From the NCBI GenBank assembly GCA_000016765.1, contig CP000699.1, positions 3,621,001 to 3,685,000 of the forward strand: a stretch of DNA of 64,000 nt. The letters run 5' to 3'. Of the stretch, positions 1 through 7,471 are shown piece by piece. This stretch comes from Rhizorhabdus wittichii RW1. GTDB taxonomy: Bacteria > Pseudomonadota > Alphaproteobacteria > Sphingomonadales > Sphingomonadaceae. The notes beneath the pieces are model-generated. The model had not been told where the DNA came from. It made no database searches and saw only the letters and a program-made list of their open reading frames with translations. The position numbers were made by a program, and so were the translations under genes. Each line of letters begins with the position of its first letter. The stretch's first letter is position 1.

Positions 1-273
1 TATCTCGGCGGGGTGCTGTCGCTGCCGGCGGCCGAGCAGGCGCTGAACGAGGGCTTCGACGCGGTCGTCATGGCGCGCGCGCTGGTCCATGATCCGGCGC
101 TGGTCGCGAAGTGGCGCGCCGACCCTGCCCATCGCTCGGCCTGCAACGCCTGCAACCGCTGCGTCGCGGCGATGTACGGCGGCGCGGGCACCTATTGCAC
201 CGAGACGGGCAACGCCATCGATATCAGGCTCAACGGCCTCCATGCAGGAGAGGAATGGACGGATGCTGCTTAA
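1..273 (+). CDS. NADH:flavin oxidoreductase (Old Yellow Enzyme family), C-terminal end only
   Basis: The reading frame is open from the first base, so this is the 3' end of a gene that begins outside the window; 90 residues are visible. The segment AFDAVVMAR-like (residues 19-27, FDAVVMARALVHDP) matches the last strand and phosphate-binding loop of the OYE TIM barrel. It is followed by a cysteine-rich tail CNACNRC plus a further Cys about 13 residues on, as found in OYE relatives of the 2,4-dienoyl-CoA reductase type that may bind an Fe-S cluster. The stop overlaps the start of the next SDR gene by 11 bases, so the two are probably co-transcribed. Substrate is unknown; an enone reductase acting on a steroid is an inference from context. 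Confidence 0.75.
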   Translation, partial: YLGGVLSLPAAEQALNEGFDAVVMARALVHDPALVAKWRADPAHRSACNACNRCVAAMYGGAGTYCTETGNAIDIRLNGLHAGEEWTDAA

Positions 274-1039
274 GGACAAGGTGATCGTGATCAGCGGCGT
301 CGGGCCCGGCATGGGCCAGTCGCTCGCCAGGATCGCGGCCGCGGAGGGCGCCAAGGTCGGCCTCGGCGCGCGCAACAAGGCCTTCCTCGACGAGGTGGCG
401 GCCGACATCCGGGCGAAGGGCGGGGAGGCGATCGCGCTGCCCACCGACGTCACCAGCGCCGAGCAGTGCCAGGCGCTGGCGAAGGCCACGCTCGACGCGT
501 TCGGCCGCATCGACGGGCTGATCAACTCGGCCTACGCCCATGGCGAATGGAAGCCGACCGACATCGCCAATGTCGAGGAATATGCCGACGTCTTCAACGT
601 CAACTGCGCCGGCGCGCTGCGCATGGCGCAGGCCTGCCTGCCCGGGCTGAAGGCGTCGAAGGGGGCGATCGTCAACGTCTCGACCATGTCGACGGTCAAT
701 CCCTTCCCGGGCGAGGGCGCCTATTCGGCGGGCAAGGGCGGCATGAACGCGCTGACCCGCCACATGGCGAAGGATTTCGGCCGGCACGGCATCCGCGTGA
801 ACGTCACCCGCATGGGCTGGATCGGCGGCGCGCCGGTGTGGGGCCATATCGACCGCGAGGTCGCCGCCGGCCGCGACCGCGACGAGGTGATCGGCGAGAT
901 CACGCAGCGCATCCCGATCGGCATCATCCCGCCCGAGGAGGATTGCGCCAAGGCGGTGCTGTTCATGGTCTCGGATTATTCGAAGGTGGTCTCCGGCGCG
1001 TCGCTCGACGTCAACGGCGGCCAGTATATGGCGCCATGA
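263..1039 (+). CDS. Short-chain dehydrogenase/reductase (SDR)
   Basis: A 258-residue classical SDR, probably oxidising or reducing a hydroxyl/keto group with NAD(P)(H). The cofactor loop is SGVGPGMG near residue 11, a variant of TGxxxGxG. The usual NNAG is replaced by NSAY, the catalytic Ser lies in VSTMS, and the YSAGK motif supplies Tyr and Lys. The start at 263 is chosen because an AGGAGAGG ribosome site lies 10-11 bases upstream; an ATG at 242 lies before that site. The gene overlaps the OYE gene upstream and the DUF1214 gene downstream (ATGA). The NSAY substitution is slightly unusual; substrate not deducible. Confidence 0.9.
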   Translation: MLLKDKVIVISGVGPGMGQSLARIAAAEGAKVGLGARNKAFLDEVAADIRAKGGEAIALPTDVTSAEQCQALAKATLDAFGRIDGLINSAYAHGEWKPTDIANVEEYADVFNVNCAGALRMAQACLPGLKASKGAIVNVSTMSTVNPFPGEGAYSAGKGGMNALTRHMAKDFGRHGIRVNVTRMGWIGGAPVWGHIDREVAAGRDRDEVIGEITQRIPIGIIPPEEDCAKAVLFMVSDYSKVVSGASLDVNGGQYMAP

Positions 1040-2124
1040 GCGGCGCCGACCGGGAGGCGCCGGGCGAGGCCTGGCGCCAATTCTGTCGCCGGCTCGAAAA
1101 GGCCGGCGACCTCGTCTTCGACGCCGAGGTGGCCGGAACGCCGATCGACCAGGTCGAGGGCTATCGCTATCTCTCGCGCCTGCTGCGCATCGCGCTCGAC
1201 ATGCACATGGAGAATGCCGACCCCGATTTCCCCGGCTTCTACCAGGCGTCGCACCCGACCGCGAAGATCGGCGCCGACAATCCCGACAATCTCTACCTCA
1301 ACGCCTCGATCAGCGGCGCGCGGCGCTACCGCATCACCGGCCGGCGCGGCAGCGTGCCGATCCTGAGCTTCGGGTCGAAGGCGAACCGCTATGCGGTCGA
1401 CGGGACGATGGCGTCGACCGGCGAGCTCGACGCCGCCGACATCCGGTTCGAGCCGGACGGCAGCTTCGAGATCATCGCGTCGAAGGAGAGGGCGAACGGC
1501 AACTGGCTGCCGCTGGCCGACGACAGCTCGATGCTGCTGGTCCGGCAGACCTTCCTCGACCGCGACAGCGAAGTGCCGGCGACGGTGAGGATCGAGGCGA
1601 TCGATGCCCCCCGCGCGACGCCCGAGCCGCTGACGCTCGGCAAGCTCGAACAGGGTTTCGACAGGGCGGTCGCCTTCGTCGAGGGGACCGCCAGGACCTT
1701 CCTCCACTGGGCGGACCTGTTCAAGGCCGAGCAGCTCAACCGGCTCGCCACCACCGACCAGACGATGTTCTTCAAGGCCGGCGGCGATCCGACGATCCAC
1801 TATCTGCACGGCTATTGGAAGCTGGCCCCCGGCGAGGCGCTGGTGATCGAGACGCCGGTGCCCGACTGCACCTTCTGGAACTTCCAGCTCGACAATATCT
1901 GGATGGAGTCGCTCGATTACCGTTTCCACCGGATCCATGTGAACAAGCATGGCGCGCGGACCAATGCCGACGGATCGGTGACGATCGTCGTCGCCGCGCG
2001 CGACCCCGGCTACGGCAACTGGATCGACACGGCGGGACATGACCATGGCACGATGCTGCTGCGCTGGACCGGCGCGACCGAGCATCCCGTGCCGCAGACG
2101 AAGGTGGTGAAGATCGATGGCTAG
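1036..2124 (+). CDS. DUF1214 domain-containing protein
   Basis: A 362-residue protein with no signal peptide. The C-terminal third carries the DUF1214 signature, including the stretch FWNFQLDNIWMESLDY and the later HDHG motif. Family members are found in sphingomonads and actinobacteria next to catabolic genes, but no reaction is established that I can name. It starts inside the stop of the SDR upstream (ATGA) and its 3' end overlaps the SnoaL gene by 8 bases, so translation is coupled through the whole operon. A paralogue of similar build is encoded at 9725-10942, again beside an SDR, which suggests the two families work together. Confidence 0.85.
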   Translation: MSGADREAPGEAWRQFCRRLEKAGDLVFDAEVAGTPIDQVEGYRYLSRLLRIALDMHMENADPDFPGFYQASHPTAKIGADNPDNLYLNASISGARRYRITGRRGSVPILSFGSKANRYAVDGTMASTGELDAADIRFEPDGSFEIIASKERANGNWLPLADDSSMLLVRQTFLDRDSEVPATVRIEAIDAPRATPEPLTLGKLEQGFDRAVAFVEGTARTFLHWADLFKAEQLNRLATTDQTMFFKAGGDPTIHYLHGYWKLAPGEALVIETPVPDCTFWNFQLDNIWMESLDYRFHRIHVNKHGARTNADGSVTIVVAARDPGYGNWIDTAGHDHGTMLLRWTGATEHPVPQTKVVKIDG

Positions 2125-2587
2125 TCTGGAGGAACGCATCGCGCGGCTGGAGGCGGAGAGCGAGATCCGCAAGCTCAAGGCGCGCTATCTCAACGCCTGC
2201 GACGCCAAGGACGTGGAGGCGATCCGCGCCTGCTTCACCCCCGACGCCGATCTCGACTATCGGCCGGTAGGCAAATTCGGACCCGACGGGCTGATCGAGG
2301 CCTTCACCCGGATCGCGGTCGAAAGCCCGATCGTCGATGTCCACCAGATCCACAACGGCGAGATCGAGATCGTCGACGCCGACCGCGCCACCGCGCGCTG
2401 GAGCCTGGGCTTCTCGACCTATGATCCGCGCACCGGCGGCTTCCGGCTGATCGGCAGCTTCTATTACGACGAATATGTCCGCACGGCCGACGGCTGGCGG
2501 GTGTCGAAGTCGCGCCACGAGCCGCGCACCATCGTCGACGGCACGATCGGCGAGGGCGGCGTCACCGCCCGGTCGATACTGGGGTGA
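2117..2587 (+). CDS. SnoaL/NTF2-like protein (BaiE-type fold, incomplete active site)
   Basis: A 156-residue cone-fold protein of the SnoaL_4 type, preceded by a short charged N-terminal helix. Tyr24 and Asp29 (RYLNACD) and His76 (HQIH) align with residues implicated in bile-acid dehydratase BaiE, but the position 23 residues after that His is Phe99 rather than Asp. It may therefore be a dehydratase or isomerase with altered chemistry, or a binding protein. It is the last gene of the operon starting before the window and is followed by the REP-like element at 2607-2701. Confidence 0.8.
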   Translation: MASLEERIARLEAESEIRKLKARYLNACDAKDVEAIRACFTPDADLDYRPVGKFGPDGLIEAFTRIAVESPIVDVHQIHNGEIEIVDADRATARWSLGFSTYDPRTGGFRLIGSFYYDEYVRTADGWRVSKSRHEPRTIVDGTIGEGGVTARSILG

Positions 2588-2606
2588 GGGTTCCGACTGC
2601 ATTTTT

Positions 2607-2701
2607 CCGTCATTCCCGCGAAAGCGGGAATCCACGGTAACGGCACATCAGGTCTCTTGCGGGCCGCCGTCCATGGATTCCCGCTTTCGCGGGAATGACG
2701 G
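2607..2701. repeat. REP-like composite element, copy 1
   Basis: Two inverted arms flank a spacer of about 45 bases. Each arm contains the perfect hairpin ATTCCCGC / GCGGGAAT, with loop GAAA in the left arm and TTTC in the right arm as read on the + strand. The spacer is conserved with the copies at 15282-15375 (inverted) and 63310-63402 (same orientation). It lies between the convergent stops at 2587 and 2724, where it could act as a bidirectional terminator or 3' mRNA stabiliser. The ends resemble the ATTCCC-N8-GGGAAT class of repeats known from several proteobacteria. Confidence 0.9.
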
Positions 2702-2723
2702 AAAGAATGGGGCCGAAACTCGC

Positions 2724-3473
2724 TCAGCGCGCCAGGAAGCCGCCGTCGATCGCGAGCGGGTGGCCGGTGATGAAGCTGGCCTTGTCCGACGCCAGGAAGA
2801 CGACGCCGTCGGCGATCTCCTCGGCGCGGCCGATGCGGTTCATCGGGTGCATCTGCGCCATGAAGGCGCGCGCATCCTCGCTCATCGCCTCATTCTCGGT
2901 CATCGGCGTGGCGATCGCGCCGGGGCAGACGCAGTTCACGCGGATGCCCTCGGCCGCGTAGCGCATCGCCGCCGATCGGGTGATGCCGACCACGGCGTGC
3001 TTGCTGCCGCAATAGCCCGCGCCCGACAGGCCGACCATGCCGGCGACCGAGGCGGTGTTGATGATCGATCCCGACTTCTGCGGCGCCATGTGGCGCAGCT
3101 CGGCCGCCATGCACAGCATCACGCCGCGCTGGTTCACGGCGACGACCCTGTCGTACAGCTCGACCGATTCCCAGGGGGTCGTGTAGTCCTCCAGCGACAC
3201 GCCGGCATTGTTGAAGGCGATGTCGAGCCGGCCCCATTTCGCGACGACGCCGTCGACCGCGGCGTCGACCGCCGCCTGGTCGGTCACGTCGAGCGACAGC
3301 GCATAGGCCTCGCCGCCCGCGTCGCGGATCGCGCGGACGGTGTCCTCGGGGTCCTTGAGATCGGCGACCGCCACCTTCGCGCCCTCGGCGGCGAAGGCGA
3401 TCGCGGTCGCCGCGCCGATGCCGCCGGCGCCGCCGGTGACGAAGGCGATCCGGTTCTCGAGCAGCCGCGCCAT
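2724..3473 (-). CDS. Short-chain dehydrogenase/reductase (SDR)
   Basis: A 249-residue classical SDR: TGGAGGIG cofactor loop near residue 13, NNAG, TASVAG with the catalytic Ser, and YCGSK active site, ending in IDGGFLAR. The Asp-rich DLKD after the second strand suggests NAD(H) preference. It is the last gene of the operon hsaC-ipdA-ipdB-ksi-SDR, starting only 2 bases after the isomerase stop. In that company a hydroxysteroid dehydrogenase is a reasonable guess, possibly feeding the adjacent isomerase with a 3-keto-5-ene substrate, but this is inferred from context. Confidence 0.9.
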   Translation of the reverse strand: MARLLENRIAFVTGGAGGIGAATAIAFAAEGAKVAVADLKDPEDTVRAIRDAGGEAYALSLDVTDQAAVDAAVDGVVAKWGRLDIAFNNAGVSLEDYTTPWESVELYDRVVAVNQRGVMLCMAAELRHMAPQKSGSIINTASVAGMVGLSGAGYCGSKHAVVGITRSAAMRYAAEGIRVNCVCPGAIATPMTENEAMSEDARAFMAQMHPMNRIGRAEEIADGVVFLASDKASFITGHPLAIDGGFLAR

Positions 3474-3475
3474 GG

Positions 3476-3844
3476 TCAGAATCCCTTCATGTTGGTGGGG
3501 CCGAAAAAGGCCTGCATCGATACGACCTTGCCGTCGGCGCCGAACCGGAACAGGTCGATCACGTCGACCTGCATGCCGGGCTTGGCGAAGCCGACATGGA
3601 AGGCGAAGGCGGCGGTGTCGCCGGCGACGCGCACCGGCCCGTCGAGGTGGAGCCTGGCCCCGGTCTGCATCGACCTCGTGTAGAAGGCGCGGATCGCGTC
3701 ATGGCCGACATGCGGCGGGGTGCCGACCGGGTCCTCGACCGTCGCGTCGGCCGCGAACAGGGCGACCACCATCTCGGGGTCGCCCTTGTCGAACGCCTCG
3801 ACATAGCTCTGTACGGCGCGAACCATCTGGTCTGGGCTGGTCAT
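3476..3844 (-). CDS. ksi: Steroid delta-isomerase (ketosteroid isomerase)
   Basis: A 122-residue NTF2-fold protein that should move a 5-ene (or 5(10)-ene) double bond to the conjugated 4-ene position of 3-ketosteroids. Numbering from the chosen start gives Tyr14, Asp38 (in TVEDPVG) and Asp97 (in VIDLFRF), which coincide with the catalytic Tyr14/Asp38/Asp99 of the Comamonas testosteroni enzyme. The ending KVVSMQAFFGPTN is also typical. The start at 3844 has a GGGAG site 7 bases upstream; a more distal ATG at 3871 lacks this. It lies 54 bases after ipdB. This is one of the strongest anchors for a steroid function of the island. Confidence 0.9.
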   Translation of the reverse strand: MTSPDQMVRAVQSYVEAFDKGDPEMVVALFAADATVEDPVGTPPHVGHDAIRAFYTRSMQTGARLHLDGPVRVAGDTAAFAFHVGFAKPGMQVDVIDLFRFGADGKVVSMQAFFGPTNMKGF

Positions 3845-3898
3845 GTCGGCTCTCCCGAAAAGTGCGATCATTCTCGTTCTGGATGTGGCGCGCGGAGC

Positions 3899-4696
3899 TC
3901 AGCTCCGCTTGCCGGGCGGATTCCCCTTGAGCACCGTCGCGCGGATATTGTGCGGATCGAGCCGCGCGATGATGGCGAGCTGCTCCTCGGTCGGCGCCGG
4001 GGTGACGGGTGGCGTACCGTCGACCAGCAGGTCGAAGCCGGTCGCCTCGCGCACCTGGTCGAGCGTCACGCCGTCGTGCAGCGACACCAGCCGGATCGCA
4101 TGGTCGGGCCCGCCGAAGTCCATCACGCACAGGTCGGTGACGATGAAGCGCAGGTCGACGCCGCTGAAGTCCGCGCCCTTCAGGCGCCGGGCCGGGTTGT
4201 AGCCGACGCTCGACACCGACTGGACCTCGCCGGGGACGAAGATGCGCGTCGAATGGGCCGGCACGAACATCGAGTTGATGTGGTGGATCGTGTTGCCGGG
4301 GAAGCCGCGCGCGCCCAGCATCTGGACCTTGGGCTTGTCGAAGGTGCCGCCGACATAGGACAGGTTCATCTGCCCGAAGCGGTCGATCTGGATCGGCGAG
4401 ACCAGCGCGTGGCGCCGCCCCGTCCACACCGCGCTGTCGAAATAGCGCGAGAAGGGCAGGTAGCCCGACGGCTTGCGGTCGTCATAGCCGCGCGGGCCGA
4501 TCGGCACCGGCTCCTCGACCAGATAGGCCTCGCCGTCGGTCATCAGCAGCTCGGGGCTGTGCGTCGTCTTGGCGAGCCCCGCGGCGACGCGCGGGATCGG
4601 GCCGATGCCGGTGGCGACGATCTCGCCATTGTTCCGGAACACCTCGGAACAGGCGACGATCAGCAGTTCGGACAACATATGGTCGGGCGCGGTCAT
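3899..4696 (-). CDS. ipdB: Ring-opening CoA hydrolase, beta subunit (IpdB-like, CoA-transferase fold)
   Basis: A 265-residue class I CoA-transferase subunit. It resembles mycobacterial IpdB along its length as I recall it: VACSEVFRNNGEI, LLMTDGEAYLV, GYLPFSRYF, RHALVSPIQIDRFGQMN, ARGFPGNTIHHINSM and FDFGGPDHAIRLVSLHDGVT. IpdAB opens the last steroid ring as COCHEA-CoA hydrolase in cholesterol and cholate catabolism. A general label such as glutaconate or 3-oxoacid CoA-transferase would miss this. It starts 10 bases after ipdA, so the two subunits should be made together. Confidence 0.9.
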   Translation of the reverse strand: MTAPDHMLSELLIVACSEVFRNNGEIVATGIGPIPRVAAGLAKTTHSPELLMTDGEAYLVEEPVPIGPRGYDDRKPSGYLPFSRYFDSAVWTGRRHALVSPIQIDRFGQMNLSYVGGTFDKPKVQMLGARGFPGNTIHHINSMFVPAHSTRIFVPGEVQSVSSVGYNPARRLKGADFSGVDLRFIVTDLCVMDFGGPDHAIRLVSLHDGVTLDQVREATGFDLLVDGTPPVTPAPTEEQLAIIARLDPHNIRATVLKGNPPGKRS

Positions 4697-4706
4697 CGCC
4701 TGGTCC

Positions 4707-5588
4707 TCAGAAAATCGGGAGCGGCAGCTCGGCGATGGCGTCGCCGCCCGCCTGCGCCAGATAATGCGCCTCGTCGGGGCCGATCATGTCGGTCCGGTAG
4801 CGCGCCCAGCCGTCCGCCTCGCCGGCGCTGGCGACATAGGCCTTGAGCGCGGGCATGTCCCAGCCATAGGCGGGCGGCATCGACGTGGGGTGGGCGCCGT
4901 GCCGCGCCTCGACGACATGCTGCACGAAGCAGCGCTCGACGATGTTGGCCCTGGCGTCCTCGGGATGGCTGAGGTCGAGCCGGTCGACCACCTCCTCGGC
5001 CGACACGACGACCTCCTTCGCCGCCTTGGCGAACCATTCGTCATAATAGGTGTCGGGGCCGAGCGCCTGGATGTTGCCCATCCGGTCGGCGCGGTGGACG
5101 TGGATCAGCGCGAGGTCGAGCGGCACCGCCGGCATCGCCAGCAGCACCTCGCCGTCGTCATAGGGCGAGGTCACGGTGCGGAAGCCGCCCTGGTCGAACA
5201 CGTCGGTGCCCAGGCCGACGCGGGTCGGCAGGAAGGGCAGGCGCAGCGCGGCGGCCTTCAACCCCCATTGCAGCATGCCCTCGTCGAGCTCCAGCACCTC
5301 GAGGCCGCCGGCCTCGCGCGCCTTGCGGAAATAGGGTTCCAGCGGGATCGCGTCGAGCGAGACGAAGCCGTAGATCAGCTTGCGCACCTTGCCCGCCGCC
5401 AGCAGCATGCCGACCTCGGGCCCGCCATAGGCGACGACGGTCAGGTCCTTGACGTCGCTGCGCAGCAGCGCGCGGACCAGCGCCATCGGCTTGCGCCGCG
5501 GGCCCCAGCCGCCGATGCCGATCGTCATCCCGTCGCGCAGGCGGCCGACCACCGCCTCGGCGGTGGTGCGCTTGTCCAATGTCGTCAC
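4707..5588 (-). CDS. ipdA: Ring-opening CoA hydrolase, alpha subunit (IpdA-like, CoA-transferase fold)
   Basis: A 293-residue partner of the IpdB-like subunit. Matching landmarks to mycobacterial IpdA include LRDGMTIGIGGWGPRRKPMA, VVAYGGPEVGMLLAAGKV, YGFVSLD, DEGMLQWGLKAAALRLPFLP and PTRVGLGTDV. I place the start at a GTG at 5588 that overlaps the hsaC stop (GTGA) because the homologous proteins begin close to DKRT; in-frame ATG codons at 5603 and 5615 are alternatives that would lie inside hsaC. Together the subunits hydrolyse the cyclic beta-diketone-type CoA thioester late in ring C/D degradation. Confidence 0.9.
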   Translation of the reverse strand: MTTLDKRTTAEAVVGRLRDGMTIGIGGWGPRRKPMALVRALLRSDVKDLTVVAYGGPEVGMLLAAGKVRKLIYGFVSLDAIPLEPYFRKAREAGGLEVLELDEGMLQWGLKAAALRLPFLPTRVGLGTDVFDQGGFRTVTSPYDDGEVLLAMPAVPLDLALIHVHRADRMGNIQALGPDTYYDEWFAKAAKEVVVSAEEVVDRLDLSHPEDARANIVERCFVQHVVEARHGAHPTSMPPAYGWDMPALKAYVASAGEADGWARYRTDMIGPDEAHYLAQAGGDAIAELPLPIF

Positions 5589-6478
5589 GTTCCGAAATCC
5601 CATTTGTGGCCCCACAGGTCCTCCTTGATCGTGAAGGTCGGGGTCACCGTCGTCCAGTCGGCGGTCTGCTCGCCGCCGCAGCCGAACTCGATGTCGAAGC
5701 CCGATGGGGTCCGCATGTAGAAGCTGATCATCTTGTCGTTGGTGTGCCGGCCGAGCGTCGACGAGATGTGGACGCCCGCCGCCAGCGCGCGATCGAGCGC
5801 CAGCCCGACATCGTCGACCGAGGGCACCTCGACCATGGTGTGGATCAGGCCCGACGGCGCCGGGAACTCGCCCACCGCGACGCTGTGGTGGCGCGGGCCG
5901 GTGGCGTGCATGAAGCTCATGCCCAGCCCCTGCTCGGGCCCGCCGGGGAAGAAGACGCGCATCTCGTCGCTGTCGCCGAAGCCGAGCAGCTCCTTGTAGA
6001 AGCGGCGCGTCTCCTCATAGCAGTTGGTCGGCACCACGACATGGCCGAAGCCCATCTCGCCGGTGATGAAGGCGGGGACGCCGGCGGGCGACACGAACGG
6101 CGTGCCGGCGACGACATTGCCCCATATCAGCTCGATGCGGTTGCCGGCGGGATCGGCCAGCGACACCATGCCGCGGACGTGGCGCTGCGCGATCGTCGCG
6201 GCGTCGGCCCGTTCCAGCGCGACGCCGGCCTTGGCCAGCCGGTCGACGGTGGCCTGCCACTGCGCCTCGTCCGGGCATTCGAGCCCGGCGCACAGATAGC
6301 GGTCCTGCTCGCCCTTCTCGATGCAGAAGCGCCACGGCCGCCCGTCGAGGCGGAGCAGCAGTCGCTCGTCGTTCGAATCGGGCGTTGCCGCGGCGCCGAC
6401 GACGCCCTCGGCGAAGCTGCGCCAGGCCGCCAGGTCGCGCGTCTCGACGCGAATATAGGCCAGCGATCGGACCGCCAT
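5585..6478 (-). CDS. hsaC: Type I extradiol dioxygenase (HsaC/TesB-like)
   Basis: A 297-residue two-domain vicinal-oxygen-chelate protein, the usual length for HsaC, TesB and BphC. The C-terminal domain carries the iron ligands His146 (GFGHVVV), His213 (GLIHTMVEV) and Glu264 (FDIEFG), plus the second-sphere His198 (RHHS). The segment TLGRHTNDKMISFYM through FDIEFGCGG closely resembles HsaC, which opens the catechol ring of 3,4-DHSA in steroid degradation. BphC-type or 4-hydroxyestrone dioxygenase activity is the main alternative. It leads the operon with ipdA, ipdB and ksi and has a strong GGGGAGG site. Confidence 0.9.
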   Translation of the reverse strand: MAVRSLAYIRVETRDLAAWRSFAEGVVGAAATPDSNDERLLLRLDGRPWRFCIEKGEQDRYLCAGLECPDEAQWQATVDRLAKAGVALERADAATIAQRHVRGMVSLADPAGNRIELIWGNVVAGTPFVSPAGVPAFITGEMGFGHVVVPTNCYEETRRFYKELLGFGDSDEMRVFFPGGPEQGLGMSFMHATGPRHHSVAVGEFPAPSGLIHTMVEVPSVDDVGLALDRALAAGVHISSTLGRHTNDKMISFYMRTPSGFDIEFGCGGEQTADWTTVTPTFTIKEDLWGHKWDFGT

Positions 6479-6673
6479 CGTTCCTGCCTCCCCAAGGGTC
6501 TTGCTCTACTGCCGCCCGGCCTATCAACAGCGGGAGGGGGTTTCAAGCGCTTTACGTTAAAAAATCGGCAAATCAGTACGCACATCGTTATCATATGGGT
6601 GATTATTTGCAATCTCGCGGAGGAAATACGTGGGATTGCGCTTGTGTCGCGGCTGGCGCATGGTGGCGGGACG
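6479..6673. promoter_or_regulatory. Divergent control region between hsaC operon and TetR gene
   Basis: This 195-base gap holds the start signals of both directions. Around 6541-6610 the base composition becomes AT-rich, unlike the rest of the window, as expected for promoters. TACGCA at 6577-6582 is a reverse half-site of the motif that recurs at other catabolic promoters here; no clear partner is visible at the usual spacing. TTTACGTTAA at 6551-6560 is a further AT-rich element. Direct control by the adjacent TetR protein is plausible but not shown. Confidence 0.5.
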
Positions 6674-7345
6674 ATGGGCAGGACCGCGACGGACATGGAT
6701 CAGGCCGGGGATCGGGCCAGGCGGCCGGGGCCGCGATCGGGCGTGCGCTCGATCCGGCAGGAGGCGCAGGTCGCGTCCAGCCGGCGCGAGATCGTCGATG
6801 CGCTGCGCGACCTGTTGCGCTCGCGCCGGTTCGACGATCTGTCGGTCGAGGACATATTGGCCGTGTCCGGCGTCAGCCGCGCGACCTTCTATCGCCACTT
6901 CAAGTCGCGGCGCGACGTCGTCGTCTCGATGTACGAGGCGACGATGGAGCGGGCGATCCCGCACTTCCGCCTGCTCGCCAGGGTCGCGGCGGGCCGGCTG
7001 CCGGCGCTCCGCTGGGCGCGCGGAGCGGTCGAGTTCTACCGCGCCGAGGGGCAGATATCGGTGCTGATCCACGGCCTCGCCGCGACCGACGAGGCTTTCC
7101 ACGAGAAGCTCCGCCAGGATCGCCAGATGCTGATCCGGCTGCTGGCGCCCGATGTCCCCGCCTTCGCGGCGGCGCTGGGCGAGGGCGCCGCCGCGCGCCG
7201 GCAAAGGGCGCGCGCCGACATCTTCTTCATGATGCTCGACCGGATCAGCGCCGAGATCACCCTGTTCGCCGCGCTGGCCGACATGTCGGAATATGAGGCG
7301 GTGCTGGCCGAGCGGATCGACGCCTTCCTCCACGGATCGGCCTGA
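6674..7345 (+). CDS. TetR family transcriptional regulator
   Basis: A 223-residue regulator with an N-terminal helix-turn-helix (ILAVSGVSRATFYRHFKSRRDVV, about residues 61-83, with FYRHF diagnostic of the family) and a variable helical ligand-binding domain. The first 35 residues are Arg/Gly-rich and could be shorter if the ATG at 6695 is used. It is divergent from the hsaC operon and upstream of the alcohol dehydrogenase-fadD3 operon, so it is a good candidate for a local, steroid-responsive repressor. No ligand can be read from the sequence. Confidence 0.85.
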   Translation: MGRTATDMDQAGDRARRPGPRSGVRSIRQEAQVASSRREIVDALRDLLRSRRFDDLSVEDILAVSGVSRATFYRHFKSRRDVVVSMYEATMERAIPHFRLLARVAAGRLPALRWARGAVEFYRAEGQISVLIHGLAATDEAFHEKLRQDRQMLIRLLAPDVPAFAAALGEGAAARRQRARADIFFMMLDRISAEITLFAALADMSEYEAVLAERIDAFLHGSA

Positions 7346-7381
7346 ACGCCGCGGAAATGCGCAGCGTCGCCGGTGGCGACG

Positions 7382-7418
7382 ATCATCAATTGACAATACA
7401 AATTGTATCGTTGATGAT
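7382..7418. promoter_or_regulatory. Nested inverted repeats upstream of the alcohol dehydrogenase operon
   Basis: An outer perfect repeat ATCATCAA (7382-7389) / TTGATGAT (7411-7418) encloses an inner repeat ATACAA-A-TTGTAT (7396-7408). The two centres differ by about 2 bases. The element is AT-rich, lies 54 bases before the start at 7472 and just after the TetR stop, and looks like an operator or an RNA hairpin at the 3' end of the TetR gene. Confidence 0.55.
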
Positions 7419-7419
7419 T

Positions 7420-7449
7420 TGCGTAGAAGATTCGTTGAGGAAAAACGCA
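7420..7449. promoter_or_regulatory. Candidate island operator, degenerate (TGCGTA-N18-AACGCA)
   Basis: TGCGTA at 7420-7425 is followed after 18 bases by AACGCA at 7444-7449. This matches the dyad seen perfectly at 22689-22719 and 26164-26194 with one base changed and one base less spacing. It ends 22 bases before the start of the alcohol dehydrogenase gene, a position suited to repression. Confidence 0.45.
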
Positions 7450-7471
7450 TACCTCATTAGGAGGGGGGTCG

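Noticed and set aside
2607-2701. CRISPR array or insertion sequence end
   Set aside because: Only two inverted hairpins with one spacer, no direct-repeat series, no transposase and no cas genes nearby.
3899-5588. Ordinary 3-oxoacid or glutaconate CoA-transferase
   Set aside because: Sequence blocks match IpdA/IpdB specifically, and the neighbours are HsaC and ketosteroid isomerase.
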